Program-made: the position numbers and the translations under genes
DNA from: Acinetobacter sp. NIPH 298
Lineage (GTDB): Bacteria > Pseudomonadota > Gammaproteobacteria > Pseudomonadales > Moraxellaceae
Length of the DNA stretch: 64,000 nucleotides
NCBI RefSeq assembly: GCF_000369505.1
Contig: NZ_KB850055.1
Coordinates: forward strand, 1-64,000
Reading direction: 5' to 3'
In this document: one piece after another, positions 36,093-44,728 of the stretch
Layout: every line of letters begins with the position of its first letter
How positions within the stretch are numbered: position 1 is the stretch's first letter
Notes under the pieces: model-generated
Told to the model about the DNA's origin: nothing
The model's input: the letters and a program-made list of their open reading frames with translations, nothing else
Database searches by the model: none

Positions 36093-37208
36093 ATGATCGT
36101 GAACCCAATTAAGCGCCGCCCAACACGTAAAATTCGTGTGGGGTCGGTGTATGTCGGTGGTGATGCCCCGATTAGTGTTCAGAGTATGACCAATACTGAA
36201 ACCTGTGATGTGGATGCGACTGTCGCGCAAATTGAGCGTTGTGCAGAAGCAGGTGCAGACATTATGCGTGTTTCTGTGCCCTCGATGGAAGCAGCAGAGG
36301 CGTTCGGTGCGATTCGTAAACGTGTTTCTGTGCCCTTAGTGGCAGATATTCACTTTGATCATCGTATTGCATTGGCTGTGGCTGATTATGGTGCTGATTG
36401 CTTACGGATTAACCCTGGTAATATTGGCTCTGATCAAAAAGTACGTGAAGTCGTTGCTGCTGCCAAACATCATGATATTTCAATTCGTATTGGGGTCAAT
36501 GCGGGTTCGCTAGAAAAAGATCTACAAGTGAAATATGGCGAACCAACAGGTCAAGCTTTGCTTGAATCTGCGATGCGTCATATTGATATTCTCGATCGTT
36601 TAAACTTTCATGAGTTTAAAATTAGTGTCAAAGCATCCAATGTGTTTTTAACCATGGATGCCTATCGTTTGTTGTCACAACAGATTGATAATCCATTGCA
36701 TTTAGGCGTCACTGAGGCGGGAATTTATCGCACAGGTACAGTGAAATCAGCGATCGCGCTTGGCGGATTACTGATGGAAGGTATTGGCGATACCATGCGA
36801 ATTTCGCTGGCTGCTGAACCTGAAGATGAGATCAAAATTGGCTTTGATATTCTAAAATCCTTGGGTCTACGCTCAAATGGGATTAACTTTATTGCTTGCC
36901 CAAGTTGCTCACGTCAAGAGTTCAACGTGATTCAAGTGATGCAAGCATTAGAAGAACGTTTAGAAGATATCCGTACACCGATGGATTTATCTGTGATCGG
37001 ATGTAAAGTGAATGGTCCTGGTGAAGCCAAAGAAGCTGATATTGGCATCGTTGGCGCGTCACCGCGTTCACTGGTGTATCGAAATGGTGAAAAAAGTCAT
37101 TTAATTGACACTGATCAGTTGGTTGATGAAATAGAGACCATGGTCCGTCAGCGTGTTCAAGAGATTGAAGAAGCCAAATCTAAAGAAATTATTCGTACAA
37201 GTTTTTGA
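36093..37208 (+). CDS. ispG: 4-hydroxy-3-methylbut-2-en-1-yl diphosphate synthase
   Basis: IspG/GcpE, 371 residues; [4Fe-4S] enzyme of the MEP isoprenoid pathway converting MEcPP to HMBPP. Seen: [20 protein letters not shown] near the N-terminus, the TIM-barrel segment [14 protein letters not shown], and cluster ligands in [14 protein letters not shown] together with [18 protein letters not shown]. Eight bases before hisS. Confidence 0.97.
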   Translation: MIVNPIKRRPTRKIRVGSVYVGGDAPISVQSMTNTETCDVDATVAQIERCAEAGADIMRVSVPSMEAAEAFGAIRKRVSVPLVADIHFDHRIALAVADYGADCLRINPGNIGSDQKVREVVAAAKHHDISIRIGVNAGSLEKDLQVKYGEPTGQALLESAMRHIDILDRLNFHEFKISVKASNVFLTMDAYRLLSQQIDNPLHLGVTEAGIYRTGTVKSAIALGGLLMEGIGDTMRISLAAEPEDEIKIGFDILKSLGLRSNGINFIACPSCSRQEFNVIQVMQALEERLEDIRTPMDLSVIGCKVNGPGEAKEADIGIVGASPRSLVYRNGEKSHLIDTDQLVDEIETMVRQRVQEIEEAKSKEIIRTSF

Positions 37209-37215
37209 GTAGGTC

Positions 37216-38508
37216 ATGAGTTCAATCGTCGCGATCAAAGGTTTTAATGACACCCTTCCAACGCAAACTGCGGCTTGGAGAAGTCTGGAACAACAACTTG
37301 CATCTTTAATGGATGCTTACGGCTATCAACAAATTCGTCTGCCTATCGTAGAGCAAACGGGTTTATTTAAACGTGCTATTGGTGATGCAACCGATATTGT
37401 TGAAAAAGAAATGTATACCTTTTTCGACAAAGGAACACCGCCAGAATCACTAACTTTGCGTCCTGAAGGCACAGCGGGCTGTGTACGCGCGATGTTGGAA
37501 CATAACTTATTGCGTGGTGCAACACCACGTGTTTGGTATGTTGGCCCAATGTTCCGCTATGAAAAACCGCAAAAAGGCCGTTATCGCCAGTTCCACCAGT
37601 TCGGTGTGGAAACCTTTGGTGTCGCTACCCCTGATATTGATGCTGAACTCATTTTAATGACGGCACGTCTGTGGAAGCGCATGGGTGTCGCAGACAAAGT
37701 CCGTTTAGAGCTCAATACTTTGGGTGAAACAGACGAACGAGCAGAGTATCGCGCAGCTTTGGTTGAGTTTTTAAATCAGCATAAAGAAGCATTAGACGAA
37801 GATTCTCAACGCCGTCTCAGCACCAATCCATTGCGTATTTTGGACTCTAAGAGTGAATCAACGCAAAAGATTTTAGAAAACGCGCCTAAATTGCATGATT
37901 TCTTGAAAGAAGACTCCATCAATCACTTTGAACAATTAAAGCAATACTTAACCGATGCTGGTATTGAGTTTGTGATTAACCAAAAATTGGTGCGTGGCTT
38001 AGATTACTACAACAAGACAGTTTTCGAGTGGACAACAACGATGTTGGGGTCACAAGGGACAGTCTGTGCGGGTGGTCGTTATGATGGTTTGGTTGGGCAG
38101 TTAAAAGGCAAAGCGGATCAATCTGTACCTGCTGTCGGTTTCGCGATGGGAATGGAGCGTTTGTTATTGTTGCTTGAGCAAGTAGAACAAGAGAAGGTTG
38201 TACGCGACTGTGAAGTGTTCTTATTGGCTGAGCCTGCTTATCAAGCCAAAGCATTGTTATTGGCTGAGCAAATTCGTGATCAACTCGAAGCTGCAAATAG
38301 TCCAATTCGCCTTAAAACAGGTTCTCAAGGCAGTATGAAAAGCCAAATGAAAAAGGCGGATCAGTCGGGTGCGATCTATGCGGTGATATTGGGTGAGCGC
38401 GAGTGGGAATCACAGCAGCTTTTGGTAAAAGAGCTTGCAACTGCAGAGCAGTCACAAGTTGCCATAGCGGCGCTGACCTCATTTTTTATCGAGAAATTTA
38501 AACAATAA
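37216..38508 (+). CDS. hisS: Histidyl-tRNA synthetase
   Basis: HisS, 430 residues, class II aminoacyl-tRNA synthetase. Motif 2 [18 protein letters not shown] (about 116-133), histidine-A loop [23 protein letters not shown], motif 3 [10 protein letters not shown] (about 310-319) and a C-terminal anticodon-binding domain. Normal length and no missing motif. Confidence 0.98.
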   Translation: MSSIVAIKGFNDTLPTQTAAWRSLEQQLASLMDAYGYQQIRLPIVEQTGLFKRAIGDATDIVEKEMYTFFDKGTPPESLTLRPEGTAGCVRAMLEHNLLRGATPRVWYVGPMFRYEKPQKGRYRQFHQFGVETFGVATPDIDAELILMTARLWKRMGVADKVRLELNTLGETDERAEYRAALVEFLNQHKEALDEDSQRRLSTNPLRILDSKSESTQKILENAPKLHDFLKEDSINHFEQLKQYLTDAGIEFVINQKLVRGLDYYNKTVFEWTTTMLGSQGTVCAGGRYDGLVGQLKGKADQSVPAVGFAMGMERLLLLLEQVEQEKVVRDCEVFLLAEPAYQAKALLLAEQIRDQLEAANSPIRLKTGSQGSMKSQMKKADQSGAIYAVILGEREWESQQLLVKELATAEQSQVAIAALTSFFIEKFKQ

Positions 38509-38532
38509 AATATTTAGGAAAAGGACAATCAC

Positions 38533-39231
38533 ATGAGTTTAAGTGATGATGAACAATTCGACCAATTTAAGTCGTTTGCCAAAAAATATGGTTCTGCAAT
38601 CATTAGCGGAATTCTCATTGCCTTGATTGCCTTTTTCGGATGGGAATACTGGCAAAAGAAAACGCTTGCTGAAGCTCAGAGTCAAACGGCGAAAGTGCAA
38701 AAGTTGATGGATGAAGCCAATGTGCTGGCAGGTCAGCCTAATGCTTTTGCGACGATATCTGAATCAGCAGATAAAATTGTGAAAGAAGATGCAAATTCGG
38801 TTCATGCAATCCAGACACAATTCCTGTTAGCTAAGTTGGCTTATGATAAAGATGACTATGCTGCTGCGGAAAAAGCATTGAAGAAAGTCGAAAACTCAGC
38901 AGTCAAAGATGCTGGTTTAGTACAAATTGTTAAACTACGTTTAGCCGATGCACAACTCGCTCAGAAAAAGTATGACGAAGCCTTAAAAACACTGGCCAAT
39001 GTGACTGAGCCTACGTTTAAAGCGACAGTAGACGAACTTCGCGGTGATATTTTTGTTGCGAAGAAAGATACTGAATCAGCACGTAAAGCCTATCAAAGTG
39101 CATGGGATAGTTTGATCGAACGCAAAAAAGAGCGTCAGCTTTTACAAATTAAACTCGAAAGTGTTGGCGTTTTAGTAGATGATCCTGAAATTGAGCGCCC
39201 GATCTTAGATACCAATGTGGATGAGTCTTAA
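38533..39231 (+). CDS. YfgM-like ancillary SecYEG subunit
   Basis: A 232-residue protein with a short cytoplasmic N-terminus, one membrane helix (AIISGILIALIAFFGWEYW, about 24-42) and a periplasmic TPR-like domain (about 60-215). This is the YfgM architecture; YfgM associates with SecYEG and periplasmic chaperones in E. coli. It stands between hisS and bamB exactly as in E. coli. The stop and the bamB start overlap (TAATG). Confidence 0.88.
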   Translation: MSLSDDEQFDQFKSFAKKYGSAIISGILIALIAFFGWEYWQKKTLAEAQSQTAKVQKLMDEANVLAGQPNAFATISESADKIVKEDANSVHAIQTQFLLAKLAYDKDDYAAAEKALKKVENSAVKDAGLVQIVKLRLADAQLAQKKYDEALKTLANVTEPTFKATVDELRGDIFVAKKDTESARKAYQSAWDSLIERKKERQLLQIKLESVGVLVDDPEIERPILDTNVDES

Positions 39232-40373
39232 TGCAGAATAAACTAAAACTACCATTGGCAATCGCCATTGCCTCAGCTTTATTCGTTGGATGTTCGAGTA
39301 ATAAAGTTAAGCCAGTGAAACCAAACCCATTGCCAAAAATTACGCAAGAACAGAGTTTAAACCTTGTTTTTTCTCAAAGTGTTTCCTCTACCAATGCTGC
39401 TGAGTCGTTACGTTTGCAGTTGGATACGGACAATGGCGTGATTTTTACGCCTGATCCTGATGGACAAGTTTCAGCTTATAAGGGCAAAGAGCGTCTTTGG
39501 AAAAGTAAGATAACCAAACAAGAGCTAACTGCTGGCGTTGAAGCCGGTGAAGGGATTGTTGTCGTTGGTAATCGTAAAGGGCAATTGTTCGCTTTAGACC
39601 AAGCTACAGGTGAGCAGAAGTGGGTAACACAGTTGTCTGGTGCGATTTTATCTCCATCCTCGATACAGTTGGGGCGGGTGATTACACTGGCAAATGATGG
39701 GACTGTATTTGCACATGATGCGGTTTCAGGACAACAGGTTTGGGCATATAAGCTGCCAAATATTCAGTTTAGCTTGCGAGGTCAAGCTGCTCCTGTACCT
39801 TTGGATGAACGCACGGTACTGATTGCTTCAGCAAATGCGTATATCTACGCAATCGATGTGATTAGCGGTATACCGCAGTTTCAGCGTCGCGTTGCTATCA
39901 GCGAAGGTCGTTCCGATATTCAACGTTTGATTGATATCAATGGTGATCCAGTGGTTGCGGGTCAATATTTAGTGACCACGAGCTTTCAAGGCCAAGTGAC
40001 TGTTACTGATTTAGCGACACAACGTGTGGTGTGGAGTGAAGACGCGAGCAGTACCAATCGTCCAGAAGTATCTGAAGATAAAGTCTTCGTTTCAACTGTT
40101 GATGGTAAGTTGAATGCCTATGATCTCGGTACAGGTGAGTTGGTGTGGCAGAATGAAAGCTTATTGAATCGTAAGTTGAGTAATCCTGTGATGTTGGGAC
40201 AGAATCTTGTAGTTGGTGATTTGGATGGTGTTTTACATCTGATTGAGCCTGCAACTGGTCGCTTGGTTGGACGCGCTAAAACACGTGGAGATGTCCGCAC
40301 ATTACGTGTCCTCGACAACCAACTTTACGTCGCTACTCAAAAAGGTGCATTAAGCATTTGGCAGAATCGTTAA
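39231..40373 (+). CDS. bamB: Outer membrane assembly lipoprotein BamB
   Basis: BamB, 380 residues, part of the BAM complex that folds beta-barrel proteins in the outer membrane. Lipoprotein signal with lipobox LFVGC (Cys21), then an eight-bladed PQQ-like beta-propeller shown by repeated ALDQATGEQKWVTQ, AHDAVSGQQVWAYK, AYDLGTGELVWQNE and LIEPATGRLVGRA segments. Last gene of the rlmN-bamB transcript, followed by a terminator. Confidence 0.95.
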   Translation: MQNKLKLPLAIAIASALFVGCSSNKVKPVKPNPLPKITQEQSLNLVFSQSVSSTNAAESLRLQLDTDNGVIFTPDPDGQVSAYKGKERLWKSKITKQELTAGVEAGEGIVVVGNRKGQLFALDQATGEQKWVTQLSGAILSPSSIQLGRVITLANDGTVFAHDAVSGQQVWAYKLPNIQFSLRGQAAPVPLDERTVLIASANAYIYAIDVISGIPQFQRRVAISEGRSDIQRLIDINGDPVVAGQYLVTTSFQGQVTVTDLATQRVVWSEDASSTNRPEVSEDKVFVSTVDGKLNAYDLGTGELVWQNESLLNRKLSNPVMLGQNLVVGDLDGVLHLIEPATGRLVGRAKTRGDVRTLRVLDNQLYVATQKGALSIWQNR

Positions 40374-40426
40374 TTTTGCCTAATGTGTGGTAAAATTCGA
40401 GTTAGCGAATTGCACTTTTAAAAATA

Positions 40427-40464
40427 CTTCGGGGTGTTTGTTTAAACAAAACCCCGAATTTTTA
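40427..40464 (+). terminator. Terminator after bamB
   Basis: TTCGGGGT-(GTTTGTTTAAACAAA)-ACCCCGAA followed by TTTTTATTATG; the loop itself can pair (TTTGTTTAAACAAA). Strong stem. Confidence 0.85.
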
Positions 40465-40550
40465 TTATGATCATTTGATCACTGAAAATCTTCCATACTG
40501 TTTCTGATACGATGTCATCAACGATGGCTCGTCTGAATTAAGGTTAATTT

Positions 40551-41960
40551 ATGAAACCCGTTATTGCGCTCATTGGTCGTCCAAACGTCGGAAAATCAAC
40601 GCTATTTAACCAAATCACAAAAAGTCGTGATGCTTTGGTTGCTGACTTCGCTGGTTTAACTCGTGACCGCAAATATGGTGATGCGGTTTTTCAAAATAAA
40701 TCATTTATTGTCGTCGATACCGGTGGTATCGGTGAAAATGAAGGCGGTATTGACTCGTACATGGCAGAGCAGTCAAAAACTGCAATCAATGAAGCTGACA
40801 TTATCGTTTTTGTAGTCGATGCCCGTGCAGGTCTATTGGCTTCGGACGAACAAATCGCACGTGAACTACGTACATTAGGCAAGAAAATCTACCTCGTTGC
40901 CAATAAAGTGGATGGTGTTCACGCTGAAGCTGCTTTGGTTGAGTTTTATAAGCTTGGTATGGGTGAACCCTTACAAGTGGCTGCCAGTCACGGACGTGGC
41001 GTGCAGCAAATGCTTGAGGATGTCTTGGTTGATGTTCCTGAAGATGAAAGCGATGAAGCACATGATAAGGCTACAGGCTTACGCTTAGCCATTATTGGTC
41101 GTCCAAATGTAGGCAAATCAACTTTAGTCAACCGTTTGCTCGGCGAAGACCGTGTGGTTGCATTTGATGAACCCGGTACAACACGTGATTCTATCTATAT
41201 TCCGTTTGAGCGTGATGGTCGTAAATACACCTTGATTGACACTGCGGGTGTACGTCGTAAAGGTAAAGTCGATGAAATGATTGAGAAGTTCTCAATCGTG
41301 AAAACGCTACAAGCGATTAAAGATGCACATGTCATTGTTGTGGTTCTGGATGCGCGTGAAGGTGTGGTCGAACAAGATTTGCATCTGATTGGTTATGCAC
41401 TTGAAGCTGGACGTGCCATGTTGATTGCCATTAATAAATGGGACAACATGACCGAATATGACCGTAAACAATGTAAGTTGGATGTCGATCGTCGCTTTGA
41501 TTTTATTCCTTGGGCAAAAGTACATTTAATCTCTGCATTGCATGGTACTGGTGTGGGGGAAATGTATCCAACCATCCATCGTGCTTATGAATCATCACAT
41601 TTAAAAGTTTCACCTGCAAAACTCACCCAGATTTTGAATGATGCTACAGAAGCGCACCAACCGCCTATGATTGGTGGTAAGCGAATTAAAATGCGTTACG
41701 CGCATATGGGTGGACAAAACCCACCAACGATCGTTGTTCACGGTAATAAGGTGGATAAAACCCCTGCGGACTATCGTCGCTATCTCGAAAATGTGTTCCG
41801 TAAAGTGTATAAGTTGGAAGGAACGCCTGTTCGTGTTGATTTCAAAACTTCAGACAATCCATTTGAAGGTCGTAAATCTATGGTCGATGAGCGTGTTGCT
41901 GCACGTAAACGCCGTTATGTACAGAAGTTCAAAAAAGCTGAGAAGAAGATGAAGCGTTAA
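40551..41960 (+). CDS. der: Ribosome biogenesis GTPase Der
   Basis: Der/EngA, 469 residues, with two tandem GTPase domains and a C-terminal KH-like domain; needed for 50S maturation. First domain: [26 protein letters not shown]. Second: [16 protein letters not shown] (about 183-198), [21 protein letters not shown] domain about 360-440, ending in a basic tail. It has its own short upstream region after the bamB terminator. Confidence 0.97.
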   Translation: MKPVIALIGRPNVGKSTLFNQITKSRDALVADFAGLTRDRKYGDAVFQNKSFIVVDTGGIGENEGGIDSYMAEQSKTAINEADIIVFVVDARAGLLASDEQIARELRTLGKKIYLVANKVDGVHAEAALVEFYKLGMGEPLQVAASHGRGVQQMLEDVLVDVPEDESDEAHDKATGLRLAIIGRPNVGKSTLVNRLLGEDRVVAFDEPGTTRDSIYIPFERDGRKYTLIDTAGVRRKGKVDEMIEKFSIVKTLQAIKDAHVIVVVLDAREGVVEQDLHLIGYALEAGRAMLIAINKWDNMTEYDRKQCKLDVDRRFDFIPWAKVHLISALHGTGVGEMYPTIHRAYESSHLKVSPAKLTQILNDATEAHQPPMIGGKRIKMRYAHMGGQNPPTIVVHGNKVDKTPADYRRYLENVFRKVYKLEGTPVRVDFKTSDNPFEGRKSMVDERVAARKRRYVQKFKKAEKKMKR

Positions 41961-41975
41961 TCAAAGATAAAGTCA

Positions 41976-42006
41976 AAAGCCCAAACTTTGTTTTGGGCTT
42001 TTTTGA
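41976..42006 (+). terminator. Terminator after der
   Basis: AAAGCCCAAA-CTTTG-TTTTGGGCTTTTTT, a 9-10 bp stem with a T run. Confidence 0.9.
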
Positions 42007-42135
42007 TGGGAAATTTTAGAGCATTTAAGTTAATAGTTTATTTTATTGTTTAGTAAAACTTTACATTTTATTTATTTCAAACGGACACTAAAAATATATT
42101 AATGCAAGGTATTGAAATATATAAAAAATATTTTT

Positions 42136-42163
42136 TTGTTAAATTTGGTGACAGTGATATAAT
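42136..42163 (+). promoter_or_regulatory. Promoter of the aryl-polyene operon
   Basis: TTGTTA (42136-42141) - 16 bases - TATAAT (42158-42163, perfect consensus), in a very AT-rich region. It would start transcription near 42170, upstream of the palindrome at 42188 and the first APE gene. Confidence 0.65.
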
Positions 42164-42187
42164 GCGCCCACAAAATATTATTGATGA

Positions 42188-42209
42188 ATGTGTTTATACA
42201 TAAACACAT
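42188..42209. promoter_or_regulatory. 22-bp palindrome, candidate operator of the aryl-polyene operon
   Basis: ATGTGTTTAT-AC-ATAAACACAT, 10-bp perfect arms with a 2-bp centre, beginning 25 bases after the -10 element. The spacing would place a bound dimer just downstream of the transcription start, a roadblock position. As RNA the loop is too tight for the full stem, but a shorter hairpin near the RBS is possible. Confidence 0.55.
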
Positions 42210-42223
42210 GGACGATGTATCGC

Positions 42224-42853
42224 ATGTTAAAACTACATCTAACGCAGCCTCAGCTTAGCAATGCTCAGCAAAATTTTGCTGCACTGGATGAGATTCCAGC
42301 GATGCAGCGTCGTCGTTTATCCTTATTAGCCAAAATGGCATTGCAAAGTGCTTTAACTACATTAGATGATCAATCTGTTGATTATATCGTGTGGGTTTCG
42401 AAGTATGGCGATGAAGAAAAAACACTGCGTATTTTACAAGATGTACTCAGTGAGCAAACGCCATCTCCCACGCAATTTTCAACTTCTGTGCATAATGCAA
42501 TTGCGGGTTTATATTCGATTTTATGCCATGATGATACGCCGTCGACCAGTTTAAGTTGTGAGTGGACAGAGGCTTTGATTGAAGCTTATGCCATTCTAAA
42601 AGCACAGCCCCATGTACAAAAAGTACTTGTTGTAGCGTACGATCAAGCATTACCGACTGTTTATAGTGATGCGTGGGACTTTCCTGCATTTGCACTTTCA
42701 ACGGTAGTGAGTTTGGCGCAGCCTAATTTAGAGGTGCTTGATTTGTCTTGTTCAGCATCATCAGGTTCGACGTCAATGGAAAGTTTGGTTTTTTATCAAT
42801 TCTGGAAAACAGCAGATATCAATCCATCTGCATCGAGATGGGGAAAATGTTAA
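42224..42853 (+). CDS. Beta-ketoacyl synthase-like chain-length factor (APE cluster)
   Basis: A 209-residue protein from ATG 42224 (GGACGA in RBS position); an upstream in-frame ATG at 42188 is part of the palindrome and has no RBS. It corresponds to only the N-terminal half of a ketosynthase (about 400 residues in full enzymes): LDEIPAMQRRRLSLLAKMAL, VDYIVWVSKYGDEEKTLRIL, FSTSVHNAIAGLYSI and a C-terminal CSASSGSTS. This family (beta-ketoacyl synthase N-terminal-like) heads many aryl-polyene clusters and is thought to act with a partner ketosynthase. Activity of its own is doubtful. Confidence 0.8.
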   Translation: MLKLHLTQPQLSNAQQNFAALDEIPAMQRRRLSLLAKMALQSALTTLDDQSVDYIVWVSKYGDEEKTLRILQDVLSEQTPSPTQFSTSVHNAIAGLYSILCHDDTPSTSLSCEWTEALIEAYAILKAQPHVQKVLVVAYDQALPTVYSDAWDFPAFALSTVVSLAQPNLEVLDLSCSASSGSTSMESLVFYQFWKTADINPSASRWGKC

Positions 42854-43647
42854 AGCAAAAAGAAATCAAACAAAAAAGTAATTATCTTTTGCGTGTGGCT
42901 GCGACGGGATTAAGTTTTGCGAGCTTTGGCGTCGGTGGTATCGGGATTGCAACGGTTGTTGCACCCTTGGTTCGATTGAGTAGTTCAAATCCAGAAGTAC
43001 GTCAGCAACGGGCGCAACAAGTGATCCGCTATAGTTTTAAAGGCTTTACGGAAATGATGGTGAAGCTCGGGATTATGAGCTATTCCGTTGAGGGTTTGGA
43101 TAAGCTACAAAATAGTCGACAAGAACTGGTCATCGCTAATCATCCGACTTTAATTGATGTGGTGGTTATGATTGGCTTGATGCAACAAGCCAACTGTGTG
43201 GTCAAACAATCGCTTTGGTCTAATCCGTTTACGCGCGGTCCAGTACGCAGTGCAGGTTATATTCTGAATGCAGGTTCGCAACAGTTTATTGAGGATTGTG
43301 TCGCACGTTTACAAGAGCAGGGTGCAGCATCTTTACTGATCTTTCCTGAAGGAACCAGAACAGAAAAAGGCGAGCGTTTAAATGAGTTTCAACGGGGCGC
43401 TGCAAATATTGCCATTCGAGCCAATGTACCGATCCGTCCAGTTTTGATAAGCTGCACGCCATCAACTTTGACCAAAAATGAAAAGTGGTATCATGTGCCA
43501 GCACAGCCTTTTCATATTGAAATTAAGGTGCTCGATGCAATTGAAATTAAGGACATGTTAGTGGATTCAGATATAACACCAAAACAAGTCCGTCAGTTGA
43601 ATCAACGTTTTTATCAAATTTTTAATGATGAGTTATCGAAAAAATGA
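42838..43647 (+). CDS. 1-acyl-glycerol-3-phosphate acyltransferase-like protein (APE cluster)
   Basis: A PlsC-family acyltransferase of 269 residues. Start uncertain: ATG 42838 or 42847, both overlapping the end of the preceding gene; upstream extension to 42748 lies inside it. Hydrophobic N-terminal anchor (ATGLSFASFGVGGIGIATVV), catalytic NHPTLID (H-x4-D), then LLIFPEGTRTEKGE and RANVPIRPVLIS, the acceptor-binding blocks. In aryl-polyene systems such acyltransferases are thought to help build the lipid that carries the polyene. Inner-membrane associated. Confidence 0.88.
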   Translation: MGKMLKQKEIKQKSNYLLRVAATGLSFASFGVGGIGIATVVAPLVRLSSSNPEVRQQRAQQVIRYSFKGFTEMMVKLGIMSYSVEGLDKLQNSRQELVIANHPTLIDVVVMIGLMQQANCVVKQSLWSNPFTRGPVRSAGYILNAGSQQFIEDCVARLQEQGAASLLIFPEGTRTEKGERLNEFQRGAANIAIRANVPIRPVLISCTPSTLTKNEKWYHVPAQPFHIEIKVLDAIEIKDMLVDSDITPKQVRQLNQRFYQIFNDELSKK

Positions 43648-43904
43648 GCAATCTTGCTGATGAATTAAAGCAAATGATTATTGATGTTCTCGCACTCGAG
43701 GATATTAGCATCAGTGATATTGAGACCGAAGCACCACTGTTTGGTGATGGTTTAGGTTTAGATTCGATTGATGCTTTGGAGTTAGGTTTGGCATTGAAGA
43801 AGCGTTACAACATTCATCTGAATGCCGAGTCCGATGAAACCAAACAGCATTTTAAATCAATTCAAAGTTTAGTGGCTTTGGTTGAAGCGCAGCAAGCCGT
43901 TTAA
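43644..43904 (+). CDS. Acyl carrier protein 1 (APE cluster)
   Basis: An 86-residue ACP with phosphopantetheine site GLGLDSIDALEL (Ser at DSID). It overlaps the acyltransferase stop by four bases (ATGA). APE systems use two ACPs with separate duties, one for chain building and one for loading or transfer; which is which cannot be told here. The holo form would be made by the phosphopantetheinyl transferase at 59427. Confidence 0.93.
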   Translation: MSNLADELKQMIIDVLALEDISISDIETEAPLFGDGLGLDSIDALELGLALKKRYNIHLNAESDETKQHFKSIQSLVALVEAQQAV

Positions 43905-43915
43905 GGAGTAGATCA

Positions 43916-44164
43916 ATGTTAACTCAAGAACATGTGCTGGCAAAACTCAGAGAGTGGATGCAGGATCTATTTGAAATTGAACCTGAAGATATTCGTCTCG
44001 ATTCAAATTTATATGAAGATCTTGATGTCGATAGCATTGATGCGATTGATCTTGTGGTCAAAATCAAGGAATTGACAGGTAAACAAGTACAACCTGAAGA
44101 TTTTAAAGCGGTCAGAACGATCTTGGATGTTGTTACGGTCATTCAAAATATGACGGCTGAATGA
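43916..44164 (+). CDS. Acyl carrier protein 2 (APE cluster)
   Basis: An 82-residue ACP with site EDLDVDSIDAIDLVVKI (Ser at DSID). It differs clearly from ACP 1 in helix II, consistent with separate partners. RBS AAGGAG before ATG; ends in ATGA overlapping the next gene. Confidence 0.93.
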   Translation: MLTQEHVLAKLREWMQDLFEIEPEDIRLDSNLYEDLDVDSIDAIDLVVKIKELTGKQVQPEDFKAVRTILDVVTVIQNMTAE

Positions 44165-44715
44165 GACATCTGCTCAGAGGCATACTGATCACATTTTTTG
44201 TGTTGTATCCCTTTATTGTGGGTTGGAGTTTGTCACACGGACAATTTGTCTGGGTCAGTGTGTTACTGGTGGTTTTGGGTATTGTCCGACTGATTAGTGC
44301 TAGAAAAAATGATTTGATGTTGCCTTTGACTGGGCTGGCGATTGTTTGTGGTGGACTGAGCTTGATTTTAAAAGATCATGCATGGTTAAAACTTTATCCC
44401 GTGGGGATGAGTATCGGAGCATTGTTGATTTTTGCGCTGACCATATATAAGCCACCCTCAATGATTGAACGTTTTGCCCGTTTAGTTGAACCTGATTTAC
44501 CTGAATCGGGTGTGCGGTGGACACGTAAAGTCACCATGGTCTGGTGTGGTTTTTTTAGTATCAATGCCATGATTGCTTTGGCAACTGTATTTGCACCCAT
44601 GAAATTTTGGGTTGTTTATAATGGTTTTATTTCTTATGTATTGATGGGCATATTGTTGCTCGGCGAATTTATGCTACGAAAACGTTATCAGCGTTTAAAT
44701 CAGATCAATACTTAA
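44161..44715 (+). CDS. COG4648-type membrane protein (APE cluster)
   Basis: A 184-residue inner-membrane protein with about five hydrophobic helices (LLRGILITFFVLYPFIVGWSL-type start, VWVSVLLVVLGIVRLI, GLAIVCGGLSLIL, and two in the C-terminal half). The family occurs regularly in aryl-polyene clusters; its role is not known. Conserved loop RFARLVEPDLPESGVRWTRK (about 103-122) lies between helices. It overlaps the ACP 2 stop. Confidence 0.8.
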   Translation: MRHLLRGILITFFVLYPFIVGWSLSHGQFVWVSVLLVVLGIVRLISARKNDLMLPLTGLAIVCGGLSLILKDHAWLKLYPVGMSIGALLIFALTIYKPPSMIERFARLVEPDLPESGVRWTRKVTMVWCGFFSINAMIALATVFAPMKFWVVYNGFISYVLMGILLLGEFMLRKRYQRLNQINT

Positions 44716-44728
44716 ATGGTTTTGTGAC

